Source: Fluviicola sp. (GTDB taxonomy: Bacteria; Bacteroidota; Bacteroidia; Flavobacteriales_D; Crocinitomicaceae). From it: a stretch of DNA of 64,000 bases. The translations under genes and the position numbers were made by a program. The notes under the pieces are model-generated. The model ran no database searches and was not told where the DNA came from. It saw only the letters and a program-made list of their open reading frames with translations. Positions within the stretch are counted from its first letter, which is position 1; the number at the start of each line of letters is the position of its first letter. Below are positions 27,227 through 39,085 of the stretch, piece by piece. Where the stretch lies: the NCBI RefSeq assembly GCF_039596395.1, contig NZ_JBCNJT010000001.1:1-64000 (forward strand), read 5' to 3'.

Positions 27227-27449
27227 TTTGATGGATATTTATATCTCTTGCAGATTGATAATTCTTGGATCTTTTTCCTCCTTTTTGTTTCATGTAAACT
27301 TTACTTTCGGGTTTGGAATATACAAGTGAAATAAGAGTTGCAAGTAAACCAAGCGTAGTTAAAAGTGGTTCCCAACTTTTTTCAAGGATTAACCAGGTGA
27401 CGGCTATTATCAGGCAGATGAAATTTATTAGTATTAAAGTGATCTTCAT
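27219..27449 (-). CDS. Two-TM protein with cytoplasmic tail motif, partner of the 355-residue protein
   Basis: This 76-residue protein has two hydrophobic spans (about 3-22 and 28-45) and a basic cytoplasmic tail (KPESKVYMKQKGGKRSKN). The tail ends in SKNYQSARDINIHQND. That end resembles the N-terminal motif of its neighbour (STNFQGQNITIHNG): both follow S-x-N-[FY]-Q then I-x-I-H-x-N. A pore- or anchor-like membrane protein coupled to a soluble partner is the layout of many effector modules, but no activity is shown. It is A+T rich and has its own short upstream region (27450-27567) with no clear promoter. Confidence 0.65.
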   Translation of the reverse strand: MKITLILINFICLIIAVTWLILEKSWEPLLTTLGLLATLISLVYSKPESKVYMKQKGGKRSKNYQSARDINIHQND

Positions 27450-27567
27450 GAATTGTGGTTTTAATTGCTGGGCTTAATAAAAATCAGTAGTAATTTATTG
27501 GATTTTAGCTGTTTCGGGAGGGAAGCTAACCATATTTTATAAAAGGTACGATTCTTTTTGAGTTTGA

Positions 27568-28272
27568 TCAGTGCATTTTTTCACTGAAAAACGCCATGAA
27601 TTCCTGCATGCGTCTTTGAGCAACCGGGATTTCGGCCCCGTTGTTCATCTTGATCGTTCCGGTCCTTCCTTTCGTTAATAGCTGCATGTGTTTGAGATTC
27701 ACAATATAGCTGTGATGCGAACGTTTGAAGTGTTCTTTGGGAAGCGTTTTTTCATAATGCCCCAGGTTTTTGGAAGACACGATTTTGTCGTCTTTCGTGA
27801 TAACATTCGTGTAAGCCCCGTCCGATTCAAAATAAACGATGTCATCGTATTTAAGAGCCTTGTAGCTTCCCTTGTAAGGTACAAGTATCGTGTTGGAGCT
27901 GGTTGACTGATCTATTTTGGATAGAATAAGGGACATTCCCCGTTTGAAATCTTCCGTTCGAAATGGTTTTAAGAGATAATAGGAAGCAGATGCATTCAAT
28001 GCATCAATAGCATACCGGTCGTATGCCGTTACAAAGATTGCTTTAAAAGATTTGTTTTCGCAGGCCTTTAAGACATCCAGTCCCGTTCCTCCATTGATTT
28101 GTCCGTCCAGGAAAACCAGGTCAATATCGTCGTTTTTTTGCAGATAGCTGATGGCGTCATCTTTATTATCAAAGACTTCTAACACCTCGCACTGTGGGTA
28201 ATGGAACTTCAGTTTTTGTAAGAGTACTTGTTGACTGATAAGCTCATCTTCAACGATAACGCAGTTAATCAT
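27568..28272 (-). CDS. LytTR-family response regulator (orphan)
   Basis: This 234-residue protein has an N-terminal receiver (1-120): Glu8-Asp9 acidic pair, phosphoacceptor Asp56 in LVFLDGQINGG, Thr in FVTAYD and Lys in LLKPFR. A LytTR DNA-binding domain follows (about 130-230), with KALKYDDIVYFESDGAYTNV, FKRSHHSYIVNLKHM and the end PVAQRRMQEF. LytTR regulators bind pairs of direct repeats. Exactly such a pair lies in the divergent region (28402-28430) in front of the giant adhesin gene, which makes that gene its likely target. No LytS-type kinase is encoded nearby. Confidence 0.93.
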   Translation of the reverse strand: MINCVIVEDELISQQVLLQKLKFHYPQCEVLEVFDNKDDAISYLQKNDDIDLVFLDGQINGGTGLDVLKACENKSFKAIFVTAYDRYAIDALNASASYYLLKPFRTEDFKRGMSLILSKIDQSTSSNTILVPYKGSYKALKYDDIVYFESDGAYTNVITKDDKIVSSKNLGHYEKTLPKEHFKRSHHSYIVNLKHMQLLTKGRTGTIKMNNGAEIPVAQRRMQEFMAFFSEKMH

Positions 28273-28336
28273 TCTAAATAGTCTGTTAAGTGATAAAAAA
28301 CGGTTCTGCCTGATTTTTTTTTATCGGTTCTTTTTA

Positions 28337-28359
28337 CTGCAAATGTACATTATTTGCAG
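28337..28359 (-). promoter_or_regulatory. Promoter and dyad of the LytTR regulator gene
   Basis: The minus strand has TACATTTG (28347-28340), a TAnnTTTG -7 box with a T-rich -33 zone, giving a 5' leader of about 60 nt. It overlaps a perfect inverted repeat CTGCAAAT-N7-ATTTGCAG (28337-28344 and 28352-28359), which could be an operator. Confidence 0.6.
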
Positions 28360-28401
28360 ATCGAAAATACGATTAAAAACTTAGTTTGCAAAGAAAAACG
28401 A

Positions 28402-28471
28402 CTCACTTATTATCATTTTTGCTCACTTATAAAAAAGATATTTTCGCCCGCTTATCACTAAACTAAATTCG
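28402..28471 (+). promoter_or_regulatory. LytTR-type direct repeat and promoter of the giant adhesin operon (copy 1)
   Basis: CTCACTTAT occurs at 28402-28410 and 28422-28430 (20-bp period, 11-bp gap). After 33 bp comes TAAATTCG (28464-28471), a one-off match to TAnnTTTG. The gene starts at 28542. The spacing is shared with copies at 42336 and 42723. Confidence 0.72.
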
Positions 28472-28541
28472 CAGGAATTATGAAATCCGTTTAGTCAGGT
28501 TATACGTATATACCGGCGATTAAAGGGTCTAAATATACTAA

Positions 28542-31500
28542 ATGAAAACAAACTTTTCTAATCCAAAGCGGAAGCGTAATTTGCTCAAATTAAGCCTTGA
28601 CAATTCGTTTCTGCGCATTTTTACGCTGTTCTTCACAGTCGTGTTTCTTTCAGGAAATGCTTTGGCGGACGGAACCAGGCAAGCTTCCCCGACGAACAGT
28701 GCAGACGGTGCTTCCTTATTGATTGCTCCGGATCTTTCCTACGGGTCTTACATGGGGTGTGCAAACGATAACCGGATCCGGTTTACGATTTTGAACGCTG
28801 CTACGGAAAATCTGTATTTCGGATTTCAAACCCGGAATTATAACACGACGGCCAGTACCACGTTAAATACTGCGTACTACCGTATTTACAATGCCGCAGG
28901 TACACAGGTTGCCGGCCCGACGTTGATCCCAACTTCCGGTGCAGGATTTATCAGTACTTATGCCCAGGCTTTTGCAGGTCCGAATATCGGTGGAGCAACT
29001 CCTGCAGGATACAATCCTATGATGTTTGACCCGGCAACTACCGGAGATTTCTACATCGAGATTTACCGCAGTGATGACGGAGGAACAACCATGGATGCTT
29101 CCGGAAACGGTAGAATTACCATGCCTTTTTTCGATTTTACGGTTTCCACGGCAGGTAATACACAATCTATCGGACGTATTTGGTCCAGAAAATGGTCGTT
29201 TGTTACGACAAATTTGACTTCAGGAAATTTTGAGCAGTCAATTGCGTCCTCTTTTACAGGAGACTATTATGCATATACGCCCGACAATTTTATTGTTCAG
29301 GTTCAGTTCCAAAACGGTTTCAGACCATTGGCTTATGAAGTGGCTATGAATTTTAACGGGGCTGCCAATACAGGTAACTTCGTCAATGACAGAAGATCAT
29401 CCTCGTCAATTGCTACACTGACAAATGGATACCGGGTCTTTCTGTCAACTCCGGATGCAGCTGCTTTTCCTCCGGGGACAACAGGAAATCCGGCTTTTAC
29501 GAGCAGTATTTACGGGTGTCCGGGGTCGTATTTTATTCCCTATTACATTGATCAGGCCGGTGATGTGGGTATTGTACTGGATTTGAATGGTACGGCAGGG
29601 TATCAGGCTGGTACGGCGGATATTGAATTGACCGCATTCGGGATGACGGCCGGTAACCATGTAATGTCCTGGAACGGATTGAACGGATTGGGAGCTGCGG
29701 TTCCTGCCAATTTCTCTGCGTCGGTGCAAATTACCTTGTACCAGGGTAGAACGAACCTTCCGATGAACGATGCTGAAATGAATATCAACGGGTTAACGAT
29801 CATTTCCGTTTCTCCTTCTTCCGGATCCAAGAAATTGTACTGGGACGATACGAACATTACACCGGTAGGAGCTTGTGCATCGACAGCAGATAATAACAAT
29901 AACGTGACAACAGGTGGTGTACAGGGTGTAGTACTGGCCAACGGTATTTTAGGACCTACACATGCCTGGAACGGATCGAATCCTACAACAGCAGTTCCTG
30001 CTCCTGCTTCAGGAGGAGGAAACGGGACGGCACTTTTGTGTGATGATTATGGAAACGCAAGATGCATCAATACCTGGTTTTATGCCGTTGACTTGTCATC
30101 ACCTGTAGTAACGATGGTACTTCCCAATTGTGATAAAGACAATGATGGAATTGCAGACAATGTGGATTTGGACGATGATAACGACGGTGTAGCGGATTTG
30201 GTTGAGAACGGTGGATTACCCGACGCAACTGCTGATGCGGATTCCGATGGGGTTCCGAATTACATCGATCCGGATGCTGCCGGGTTCGCAGACACCAATT
30301 TTGACGGTGTAGATGACCGTTACGATTTCGACAAAGACGGTGTAATCAATTCATTTGACCTGGATTCTGATAACGATGGGATTCCGGATCTGATCGAAAA
30401 CGGTCAGCCGGATGCAAACTCCAATGCACAAATTGACGGATTTGTAGACCTAAACGGAAATGGTTTGTCAGATCCTGTGGATCCTGCTTGCAACAATACG
30501 TTGACATTTGCGCTGGCCGGTGCAGGAACAACCGGAACAGTAACCAACGCTGCCGGAGCATTTGACAATTCATTGACCACTTTGGCAACTTTGGGAGCGA
30601 CGGGAGCGATTGATATCGATCTGGGAGCATTGATTCCTTCCGGAACAGTTATTACTGTGAATTTATCAAGTGCAACAAACGGAACGGCTGCTACAGGAAG
30701 TGTTTTCTATTCTACGGATGACGTTACTTACACCTTGATCAATACCTATTCAAACAACGTGTTGTCTGCAAACGGTACGGCAATTACATATACTTTACCG
30801 GCTGTAGCGCGCTACATTCGTGTTACACGTGCAACGAATTCACCGCGACTTCATGCGATCCGTTACCCGGTTTGTGCGGGAGTTACCGGTACGGCAATTA
30901 CTCCGGTTAATACAGACGGGACAGGCGGAGCCAATTATTTGGATATCGATTCGGATAACGACGGAATCACAGATAACTCAGAAGCACAGTCAACAACAGG
31001 TTATATTGCTCCGACCGGAATGGATACCGACCGTGACGGACTGGACAATGCCTATGATACCAATAACGGTGGAACAGCTATTTCCCCGGTGAATACAGAT
31101 GGAACAGATAATCCCGATTACACGGATGCGGATTCCGATAATGACGGCATTTCAGATGCAATTGAAGGTTGGGATACAGACGGAGACGGAACGGCAAATA
31201 CCGCAGCTTCCGGTTTGGATTCAGACAATGACGGACTGGATAACGCTTATGATACCAACAACTCAACAGTTAACCCTACAAACGGTACTACACCGAACTC
31301 TTATCCGAACGTGATCATTTCCGGAACTCCGGAAAGAGACTGGCGCGAAGTGAATCCTCCCAAAGTAACTTTGTCGGGATCAGCAATAGTAACGGAGAAT
31401 TCAGGAACAGTGGTTACTTTGACAGCAACCCTTTCTGCACCAACCGGTGTTCCAACAGTTATTACCTTAACTTATTCGGGAACGGCAACGAACGGAACGG

Positions 31501-34500
31501 ATTACACGGCAAGTTCCGCAACAATCACCATCCCTGCAGGTTCCACAACAGGAACTGTAACTGTTACGCCAATCAACGACGGAATTTACGAAGGAACTGA
31601 AACGGCTATTGCAACGATCACATCTGTTTCAGGAGGAAACGGTGCAACAATCGGTTCGCCGGCTTCTGCAACAGTAACCATTACAGATGACGAAACAGTA
31701 CCAACGGTTTCTATTTCAGGTGGAACAACGATCGTTGAGAACAGTGGAGGCAGTGTGACTTTGACCGTTACTTTATCTGCTCCAACAACTGCAGCAACGG
31801 TTGTGAACCTGGGATACACCGGAACGGCAACGTCCGGAACAGATTATACGGCGGGAGTTGCTTCGGTAACGATCCCTGCAAATGCTACAACAGCAACATT
31901 GACTATTACGCCACTGAATGATGCTATTTACGAAGGAAACGAAACAGTTATCACTACAATTACATCGGTTTCAGGAGGGAACGGAGCGACTATCGGTTCA
32001 CCGACTTCCGCAACTGTAACTATTACAGATGACGAAACAGTACCGGCCGTTTCCATTTCAGGTGGAACCACAATCGGTGAGAATAGCGGTGGGAGTATGA
32101 CTTTGACGGTTACTTTATCTACTCCAACAACTGCAGCAACGGTTGTGAACCTGGGATATACCGGAACGGCAACGTCCGGAACAGATTATATGGCGGGAGT
32201 TGCTTCGGTGACGATTCCTGCAAACGCTACAACAGCTACATTCACCATTTCTCCGGTCAACGACGGTGTTTACGAAGGAAACGAAACAATCATCACCACG
32301 ATTACATCTGTTTCAGGAGGAAACGGAGCGACTATCGGTTCACCGGCTTCCACCACAACGACCATTGTCGATGACGAAACAGTACCGACCGTTTCTATTT
32401 CGGGTGGAACAACTATCGGAGAGAACAGCGGAAGTTCAGTTACATTAACAATTACTTTGTCAGGCCCTGCAAGTACTGCAACGGTTGTGAACTTAGGATA
32501 TACCGGAACAGCAACATCCGGAGCGGATTACTCTGCAGGAGTAGCTTCGGTAACCATTCCTGCAAATGCTACAACAGCTACATTAACCATTTCTCCGATT
32601 AACGACGCGATTTACGAAGGAAACGAAACCGTGATCACAACAATTACTTCGGTAACAGGAGGAAACGGTGCAACAATCGGTTCGCCGGCTTCTGCAACAG
32701 TAACCATTACAGATGACGAGACTGTACCAACAGTTTCTATTTCAGGTGGAATAACGATTGCAGAGAACAATCCGGGAACTGTAACGTTGACGGTTACCTT
32801 GTCTTCAGCGACTACAACAGCGACAGTTGTAAACCTGGGATACACAGGAACAGCCACTGCCGGAACAGATTACGTAACAGGAGTGACGTCAGTAACCATT
32901 CCTGCAAACGCTACAACGGCTACTTTGGTAATTGATCCGAACGATGATGCGGTTTACGAAGGGAACGAGACAGTAATTACAACAATTACATCTGTTTCGG
33001 GAGGAAACGGAGCGACAATCGGTTCGCCGGCTTCTACAACGACAACCATCACAGACAACGAAACAGTACCAACCGTTTCCATTTCAGGAGGAACAACGAT
33101 CGGCGAGAATAGCGGAAGTTCCGTAATAGTAACGATTACTTTGTCTGGTCCTTCAAGTACAGCAACAGTTGTAAACTTAGGATACACCGGAACTGCAACT
33201 TCCGGGGCGGATTATACAGCAGGAGTTGCTTCGGTAACCATTCCTGCAAATGCTACAACAGCCACATTGACTATTACACCGCTTAACGACGCAATTTACG
33301 AAGGAAATGAAACTGTCATTACGACCATCACATCGGTTACGGGAGGAAATGGTGCGACTATCGGTTCACCGGCTTCCACAACGACAACTATCGTTGATGA
33401 CGAGACCGTGCCAACTGTTTCAATCTCCGGTGGAACAACCATTGGAGAAAACAGCGGAAGTTCGGTAATAATAACTGTTACTTTGTCCTCAGCAACTACT
33501 GTTGCAACAGTTGTAAACCTGGGGTATACCGGAACAGCAACATCCGGAGCGGATTACACAGCAGGAGTTACTTCGGTAACGATCCCTGCAAACGCAACAA
33601 CTGCGACATTAACCATTACGCCGGTCAACGACGGGATTTACGAAGGAAATGAAACCGTAATCACAACCATCACATCGGTTACGGGAGGCAACGGTGCTAG
33701 TATCGGTTCACCTGCTTCCACAACGGTAACCATCGTTGATGACGAAACAGTACCAACGGTTTCTATTTCAGGTGGTACAACGATTGCCGAGAACAGTCCG
33801 GGAACCGTGACTCTGACAGTGACTTTATCCGTACCAACTACTGTTGCAACAGTTGTAAACCTGGGGTATACCGGAACAGCAACCTCCGGAACAGACTATG
33901 TAGCAGGAGTTGCCTCAGTAACGATTCCGGCAAACGCAACAACAGCAACTTTGGTAATCGATCCGAACGACGATTTGATTTACGAAGGAAACGAAACAGT
34001 TATTACAACAATTACATCGGTTTCGGGAGGTAACAGTGCTACAATCGGTTCACCGGCTTCAACAACTACAACTATCGTAGACAATGAAACGGTGCCGACT
34101 GTTACCTTGTCAGGAACGACAACTATATCGGAAAATTCCGGAACGATAGTTACTTTAACGGCAACGCTATCATCTCCTACAACAGTTGCAACGGTTATTA
34201 CTTTAACAAATACCGGAACAGCAACAAGCGGCACAGATTATACGGCAAGTGCTGTAACGATTACCATTCCGGCCAACTCCACAACGGGAACGATCACGAT
34301 CACTACGATCAACGACGGAGTTTACGAAGGAACGGAAACAGTGATTACAACCATCACATCAATTACAGGAGGAAATGGCGCAACTATCGGTTCACCTGCT
34401 TCCACCACTGTAACAATTACAGATGATGAGGCAGTGCCAACGGTTTCTATTTCGGGAGGAACAACGATTGCAGAAAACAGTTCGGGAACAGTGACTTTAA

Positions 34501-37500
34501 CAGTAACGCTTTCAGGTCCGGCCAGTACCGCAACTGTTGTGAATTTAGGTTACACAGGAACTGCAACATCCGGAACGGATTACTTAGCGGGAGTAACTTC
34601 CGTAACAATCCCGGCAAACGCTACAACAGCTACTTTGGTGATCGATCCGAATGATGACCTGGTTTACGAAGGGAACGAGACTGTAATCGCAACGATTACA
34701 TCGGTAACGGGAGGAAATGGTGCAACTATCGGTTCGCCGGCTTCCACAACGACCACCATCGTGGACAACGAAACAGTACCAACAGTTTCCATCTCAGGTG
34801 GAACAACGATTGCAGAGAACAGCCCTGGAACAGTAACTTTAACGGTTACACTTTCAGGTGCGGCAAGTACAGCTACCGTTGTAAATCTTGGTTATACAGG
34901 AACCGCGACATCCGGAACAGATTACGTAACAGGAGTAACTTCAGTAACCATTCCTGCAAACGCTACAACGGCTACTTTGGTGATCGATCCGAACGACGAT
35001 GTGATCTTCGAAGGAAACGAAACAGTGATCACAACAATTACCTCTGTTTCAGGAGGAAATGGTGCGACTATCGGTTCACCTGCTTCCACAACTACAACCA
35101 TTGTTGATGACGAGACCGTACCAACGGTTTCTATTTCCGGCGGAGCATCCATTTTGGAGAACAACCCCGGTACAGTGACTTTAACAGTAACATTATCTGT
35201 TGCAACAACAACTGCAACAACCATAAACTTAGGATATACCGGAACAGCAACTTCCGGAACAGATTATGTGGCAGGAGTTACATCGGTAACTATCCCGGCC
35301 GGTTCAACGACCGCGACTTTCGTAGTTGATCCGAACGATGATTTGATTTACGAGGGCGATGAGACCGTTGTTGTTACCATTACTTCAATTTCCGGAGGTA
35401 ACGGAGCAACAATTGGTTCGCCTGCCTCAACAACCGTAATCATTGTTGATAATGACAATGCAATCCCGGTTGCAAATGACAATGGAGCAACAACCAATGA
35501 GGATGTGGTAGTAATTATTCCTGCCATCCAGGGGAATGATACGGATTCCGACGGAACAGTTGTTACAGCGACCATTGACCTGGATCCTTCAACACCCGGA
35601 CAGCAGACAACGTTTACAAACGCAAGCGGAACCTGGACGGTGAATACAACAACAGGGGATGTAACATTTACTCCTGCTGCAAACTTCAACGGAACAGCAA
35701 CAATTACCTATACGATCAATGATAACCTGGGAGCAACTTCCAATACAGCGAACCTGACGGTTGTTGTTGCTCCGGTAAACGATGCTCCGGTCGTGGATAA
35801 TGAAACGCATACGATTAATGAGGATTCCCCGGCAACAGGAGATTTGACAAATGCAGGAGATTCTGATCCGGACGGAACGGCGTTGACAGCGAATACAACT
35901 CCGGTTGTTGGCCCGTCTAACGGAACAATCGCAATCAATGCCAACGGAACGTATACGTACACACCAAACGCGAACTTCAACGGAACGGATATGGTGGTCG
36001 TATCGATCTGTGATGCAGGTCTTCCATTGCCTTCAAGCTGTGTGAACGACACGATCTTTATTACGGTAATTCCGGTAAATGATACTCCTGTGATCGATAA
36101 CGAAACTGTGACGATCAACGAGGATACTCCGGCAACAGGAGATTTGACGGATGCAGGAGATTTCGATCCGGATGGAACAACCCTGACAGCGAATCCAACG
36201 CCTGTCTCAGGTCCTTCGAACGGAACGATCGTAATCAATGCAAACGGAACATACACCTACACACCAAATGCGAACTTCAACGGAACGGATATGGTGGTTG
36301 TGTCAATCTGTGATGCAGGCTTGCCTTTACCGGCTGTTTGTGTGAATGACACGATCTTTATTACAGTAATAGCCGTAAACGATGCGCCGGTTGTGGATAA
36401 TGAAATGCATACGATTAATGAAGATACTCCGGCAACGGGCGACCTGACAGATGCAGGAGATTCGGATCCGGATGGAACGGCATTGACAGCGAATACAGCA
36501 CCTGTTTCTGGTCCTTCCAATGGAACAATCTTAATCAATGCCAACGGAACGTACACATACACACCAAACGCGAACTTCAACGGAACGGATATGGTGGTCG
36601 TATCAATCTGTGATGCAGGTCTTCCATTGCCTTCAAGCTGTGTGAACGACACGATCTTCATCACGGTAACTCCGGTAAACGACACTCCGGTGATCGATAA
36701 CGAAACAGTTACGATCAATGAAGATACTCCGGCAACAGGAGATCTGACAGATGCAGGAGATTTCGATCCGGATGGAACAACCCTGACAGCGAATCCAACG
36801 CCTGTCTCAGGTCCTTCGAACGGAACGATCGTAATCAACTCCAACGGAACATACACCTACACACCAAATGCAAACTTCAGTGGAACGGATATGGTGGTTG
36901 TGTCAATCTGTGACGCCGGCTTGCCTTTACCAGCTGTTTGTGTAAACGACACGATCTTCATTACAGTAACAGCCGTAAACGACTCGCCGGTTGTGGATAA
37001 TGAAATGCATACGATCAACGAAGATACTCCGGCAACGGGCGACCTGACAGATGCAGGAGATTCGGATCCGGATGGAACGGCATTGACAGTGAATACAACT
37101 CCGGTTGTTGGCCCGTCTAACGGAACAATCGTAATCAATGCCAACGGAACGTACACGTATACACCGAATGCGAACTTCAATGGAACGGATATGGTGGTCG
37201 TATCAATCTGTGATGCAGGTCTTCCATTGCCTTCAAGCTGTGTGAACGACACGATCTTCATAACGGTAACCCCGGTAAACGACACTCCGGTGATCGATAA
37301 CGAAACAGTTACGATCAATGAAGATACTCCGGCAACAGGAGATCTGACAGGTGCAGGAGATTTCGATCCGGATGGAACAACTCTGACAGCGAATTCAACA
37401 CCTGTCTCAGGTCCTTTGAACGGAACGATCGTAATCAACTCCAACGGAACGTATACGTACACACCAAATGCGAACTTCAACGGAGCGGATATGGTGGTCG

Positions 37501-39053
37501 TATCAATCTGTGATGCAGGTCTTCCATTGCCTTCAAGCTGTGTGAACGACACGATCTTTATTACGATCACACCAATAAACGATGTTCCGGTAATCGATAA
37601 TGAATACATGAGTTCGATCAACGGAAATCCGGTAAGCGGTGATTTGACAGGTGCAGGCGACTTCGATACAGATGGAAACCTGGTGGTGAATACTACACCT
37701 GCAAGTGGTCCGAACAACGGAACAATTATAATTAACACCGATGGAACGTTTACGTACACTCCGGATAACGGATTCTCAGGAACGGATACGATCGTAGTAT
37801 CAATCTGTGACGATGGAAACCCGCTTCCGGTAAATTGTGTGAATGATACCATTTTTGTAACAATGATATCTTGTCCGTCACCGGTTGACTCTGACAATGA
37901 TGGTTTGACAGACTGTGAAGAAACAACGGGAGTAAATGATCCGTCTACACCGTCCACTCCGAATGGAACATCGGATCCGAACAACCCTTGTTCACCGATC
38001 GGATTGGTAACCACGGATACGGATAACGACGGCTTAACAGATTGTGAGGAGACAACAGGAGTGGATGATCCTTCAACTCCGGGAGTACCTAACGGAACTT
38101 CCAATCCGAATGACGCTTGCGATCCGAATCCATTGGTGGATAGTGATGGCGACGGTTTGACAAACTGTGAAGAAACAACAGGAGTGGATAATCCGTTAAC
38201 GCCAGCAGTTCCGAACGGAACATCGGATCCGAACAACCCTTGTTCACCGATCGGATTGGTAACCACGGATACGGATAACGATGGTTTAACAGATTGTGAG
38301 GAGACAACAGGAGTGGATGATCCTTCAACTCCGGGAGTACCTAACGGAACTTCCAATCCGAATGACGCTTGCGATCCGAATCCATTGGTGGATAGTGATG
38401 GCGACGGTTTGACAAACTGTGAAGAAACAACAGGAGTGGATAACCCGTTAACGCCAGCAGTTCCGAACGGAACATCGGATCCGAATAATGCCTGTTCACC
38501 GATTGGATTGGTTACAACAGATACTGACAATGATGGTTTAACAGACTGTGAGGAGACAACTGGAGTAAACGATCCGAATACACCTGCAACTCCTAACGGA
38601 ACATCAGATCCTAACGATGCTTGTTCACCGATTGGATTAGTGTCAACAGATACCGACGGTGACGGTTTGACAGACTGTGAGGAAACAACAGGAGTGGATG
38701 ATCCTTCCACTCCGGGAATACCGAACGGAACCTCCAGTCCAACTGATCCGTGCAGTCCGAAACCATGTGGAATCGATATTCCGGAGGCATTTACGCCGGA
38801 CGGAGATGGTACGAACGATGTGTTTGTGATTGAAGGGATTGAGAAATTCCCGGACAATACCATCACGATTTTCAACAGATGGGGGTATGAAGTGTTCTCA
38901 GCGGAGAGCTACGACAATACCTGGGGAGGAAACTCAACCAGTAATTTAAATGTAGGAGGAGATCAATTGCCGACAGGTACTTACTACTACATATTCGACA
39001 CCGGGACTACAGAATACGGTGTACTTAAAGGATACATCTATTTAAAGAGATAG
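28542..39053 (+). CDS. Giant T9SS type B repeat adhesin (3503 aa), SprB-like
   Basis: The signal peptide is long (residues 1-42, ending NALA). Domains in order are a unique N-terminal beta part (about 45-525), a TSP3-like Asp-rich section (about 530-960) interrupted by an F5/8-like segment, and 12 Calx-beta-type repeats of exactly 114 residues (939-2306). Next come one cadherin/Ig-like unit, seven VNDxPV-type cadherin-like repeats of 100 residues (2412-3111), seven TSP3-like DxDxDGLTxCEETTGV units (about 3116-3408), and a C-terminal gliding-motility type B sorting domain ([16 protein letters not shown] to YLKR). It should be exported by T9SS and displayed at the surface as a Ca2+-binding adhesin. 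PorP/SprF and PorE-like genes follow at once, as for SprB operons. Confidence 0.93.
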   Translation: MKTNFSNPKRKRNLLKLSLDNSFLRIFTLFFTVVFLSGNALADGTRQASPTNSADGASLLIAPDLSYGSYMGCANDNRIRFTILNAATENLYFGFQTRNYNTTASTTLNTAYYRIYNAAGTQVAGPTLIPTSGAGFISTYAQAFAGPNIGGATPAGYNPMMFDPATTGDFYIEIYRSDDGGTTMDASGNGRITMPFFDFTVSTAGNTQSIGRIWSRKWSFVTTNLTSGNFEQSIASSFTGDYYAYTPDNFIVQVQFQNGFRPLAYEVAMNFNGAANTGNFVNDRRSSSSIATLTNGYRVFLSTPDAAAFPPGTTGNPAFTSSIYGCPGSYFIPYYIDQAGDVGIVLDLNGTAGYQAGTADIELTAFGMTAGNHVMSWNGLNGLGAAVPANFSASVQITLYQGRTNLPMNDAEMNINGLTIISVSPSSGSKKLYWDDTNITPVGACASTADNNNNVTTGGVQGVVLANGILGPTHAWNGSNPTTAVPAPASGGGNGTALLCDDYGNARCINTWFYAVDLSSPVVTMVLPNCDKDNDGIADNVDLDDDNDGVADLVENGGLPDATADADSDGVPNYIDPDAAGFADTNFDGVDDRYDFDKDGVINSFDLDSDNDGIPDLIENGQPDANSNAQIDGFVDLNGNGLSDPVDPACNNTLTFALAGAGTTGTVTNAAGAFDNSLTTLATLGATGAIDIDLGALIPSGTVITVNLSSATNGTAATGSVFYSTDDVTYTLINTYSNNVLSANGTAITYTLPAVARYIRVTRATNSPRLHAIRYPVCAGVTGTAITPVNTDGTGGANYLDIDSDNDGITDNSEAQSTTGYIAPTGMDTDRDGLDNAYDTNNGGTAISPVNTDGTDNPDYTDADSDNDGISDAIEGWDTDGDGTANTAASGLDSDNDGLDNAYDTNNSTVNPTNGTTPNSYPNVIISGTPERDWREVNPPKVTLSGSAIVTENSGTVVTLTATLSAPTGVPTVITLTYSGTATNGTDYTASSATITIPAGSTTGTVTVTPINDGIYEGTETAIATITSVSGGNGATIGSPASATVTITDDETVPTVSISGGTTIVENSGGSVTLTVTLSAPTTAATVVNLGYTGTATSGTDYTAGVASVTIPANATTATLTITPLNDAIYEGNETVITTITSVSGGNGATIGSPTSATVTITDDETVPAVSISGGTTIGENSGGSMTLTVTLSTPTTAATVVNLGYTGTATSGTDYMAGVASVTIPANATTATFTISPVNDGVYEGNETIITTITSVSGGNGATIGSPASTTTTIVDDETVPTVSISGGTTIGENSGSSVTLTITLSGPASTATVVNLGYTGTATSGADYSAGVASVTIPANATTATLTISPINDAIYEGNETVITTITSVTGGNGATIGSPASATVTITDDETVPTVSISGGITIAENNPGTVTLTVTLSSATTTATVVNLGYTGTATAGTDYVTGVTSVTIPANATTATLVIDPNDDAVYEGNETVITTITSVSGGNGATIGSPASTTTTITDNETVPTVSISGGTTIGENSGSSVIVTITLSGPSSTATVVNLGYTGTATSGADYTAGVASVTIPANATTATLTITPLNDAIYEGNETVITTITSVTGGNGATIGSPASTTTTIVDDETVPTVSISGGTTIGENSGSSVIITVTLSSATTVATVVNLGYTGTATSGADYTAGVTSVTIPANATTATLTITPVNDGIYEGNETVITTITSVTGGNGASIGSPASTTVTIVDDETVPTVSISGGTTIAENSPGTVTLTVTLSVPTTVATVVNLGYTGTATSGTDYVAGVASVTIPANATTATLVIDPNDDLIYEGNETVITTITSVSGGNSATIGSPASTTTTIVDNETVPTVTLSGTTTISENSGTIVTLTATLSSPTTVATVITLTNTGTATSGTDYTASAVTITIPANSTTGTITITTINDGVYEGTETVITTITSITGGNGATIGSPASTTVTITDDEAVPTVSISGGTTIAENSSGTVTLTVTLSGPASTATVVNLGYTGTATSGTDYLAGVTSVTIPANATTATLVIDPNDDLVYEGNETVIATITSVTGGNGATIGSPASTTTTIVDNETVPTVSISGGTTIAENSPGTVTLTVTLSGAASTATVVNLGYTGTATSGTDYVTGVTSVTIPANATTATLVIDPNDDVIFEGNETVITTITSVSGGNGATIGSPASTTTTIVDDETVPTVSISGGASILENNPGTVTLTVTLSVATTTATTINLGYTGTATSGTDYVAGVTSVTIPAGSTTATFVVDPNDDLIYEGDETVVVTITSISGGNGATIGSPASTTVIIVDNDNAIPVANDNGATTNEDVVVIIPAIQGNDTDSDGTVVTATIDLDPSTPGQQTTFTNASGTWTVNTTTGDVTFTPAANFNGTATITYTINDNLGATSNTANLTVVVAPVNDAPVVDNETHTINEDSPATGDLTNAGDSDPDGTALTANTTPVVGPSNGTIAINANGTYTYTPNANFNGTDMVVVSICDAGLPLPSSCVNDTIFITVIPVNDTPVIDNETVTINEDTPATGDLTDAGDFDPDGTTLTANPTPVSGPSNGTIVINANGTYTYTPNANFNGTDMVVVSICDAGLPLPAVCVNDTIFITVIAVNDAPVVDNEMHTINEDTPATGDLTDAGDSDPDGTALTANTAPVSGPSNGTILINANGTYTYTPNANFNGTDMVVVSICDAGLPLPSSCVNDTIFITVTPVNDTPVIDNETVTINEDTPATGDLTDAGDFDPDGTTLTANPTPVSGPSNGTIVINSNGTYTYTPNANFSGTDMVVVSICDAGLPLPAVCVNDTIFITVTAVNDSPVVDNEMHTINEDTPATGDLTDAGDSDPDGTALTVNTTPVVGPSNGTIVINANGTYTYTPNANFNGTDMVVVSICDAGLPLPSSCVNDTIFITVTPVNDTPVIDNETVTINEDTPATGDLTGAGDFDPDGTTLTANSTPVSGPLNGTIVINSNGTYTYTPNANFNGADMVVVSICDAGLPLPSSCVNDTIFITITPINDVPVIDNEYMSSINGNPVSGDLTGAGDFDTDGNLVVNTTPASGPNNGTIIINTDGTFTYTPDNGFSGTDTIVVSICDDGNPLPVNCVNDTIFVTMISCPSPVDSDNDGLTDCEETTGVNDPSTPSTPNGTSDPNNPCSPIGLVTTDTDNDGLTDCEETTGVDDPSTPGVPNGTSNPNDACDPNPLVDSDGDGLTNCEETTGVDNPLTPAVPNGTSDPNNPCSPIGLVTTDTDNDGLTDCEETTGVDDPSTPGVPNGTSNPNDACDPNPLVDSDGDGLTNCEETTGVDNPLTPAVPNGTSDPNNACSPIGLVTTDTDNDGLTDCEETTGVNDPNTPATPNGTSDPNDACSPIGLVSTDTDGDGLTDCEETTGVDDPSTPGIPNGTSSPTDPCSPKPCGIDIPEAFTPDGDGTNDVFVIEGIEKFPDNTITIFNRWGYEVFSAESYDNTWGGNSTSNLNVGGDQLPTGTYYYIFDTGTTEYGVLKGYIYLKR
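31356..35459 (+). repeat. Twelve Calx-beta-type repeats, 342 bp each
   Basis: The boundary word for VPTVSISGG recurs at an exact 342-bp period (for example 31698, 32040, 32382 and 35118), giving 12 in-frame units of 114 residues with no length change. Each unit has the [14 protein letters not shown] strand, the [21 protein letters not shown] strand and the [15 protein letters not shown] Ca2+-binding edges. Confidence 0.93.
35775..37874 (+). repeat. Seven cadherin-like VNDxPV repeats, 300 bp each, in a 600-bp alternating pattern
   Basis: Units begin at 35775, 36075, 36375, 36675, 36975, 37275 and 37575. Units 1, 3 and 5 share APVVDNE-HTINED and SDPDGTAL, while units 2, 4 and 6 share [14 protein letters not shown] and FDPDGTTL. 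The array therefore grew by copying a two-unit 600-bp block. The seventh is diverged. Confidence 0.93.
37887..38766 (+). repeat. Seven TSP3-like Asp-rich repeats with a 252-bp near-exact duplication
   Basis: Seven DGLT[DN]CEETTGV units lie in a row, alternating two spacer types. The two-unit block at 38016 recurs at 38268 almost base for base, and a third block starts at 38520. All steps are 252 bp (84 residues). Confidence 0.92.
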
Positions 39054-39085
39054 TCAAACATTAGTGAAGATAAAAGAGAGAAGAA

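Noticed and set aside
31356-38766. CRISPR-like look of regularly spaced repeats
   Set aside because: The repeats are in-frame protein repeats of 342, 300 and 252 bp. No short repeat with unique spacers and no cas genes are present.
36857-38875. Long minus-strand open frame (672 aa) inside the adhesin repeats
   Set aside because: It mirrors the repeated, stop-poor plus-strand coding sequence and has no start context or homology-like features. The same holds for the antisense frames at 35708-36856.
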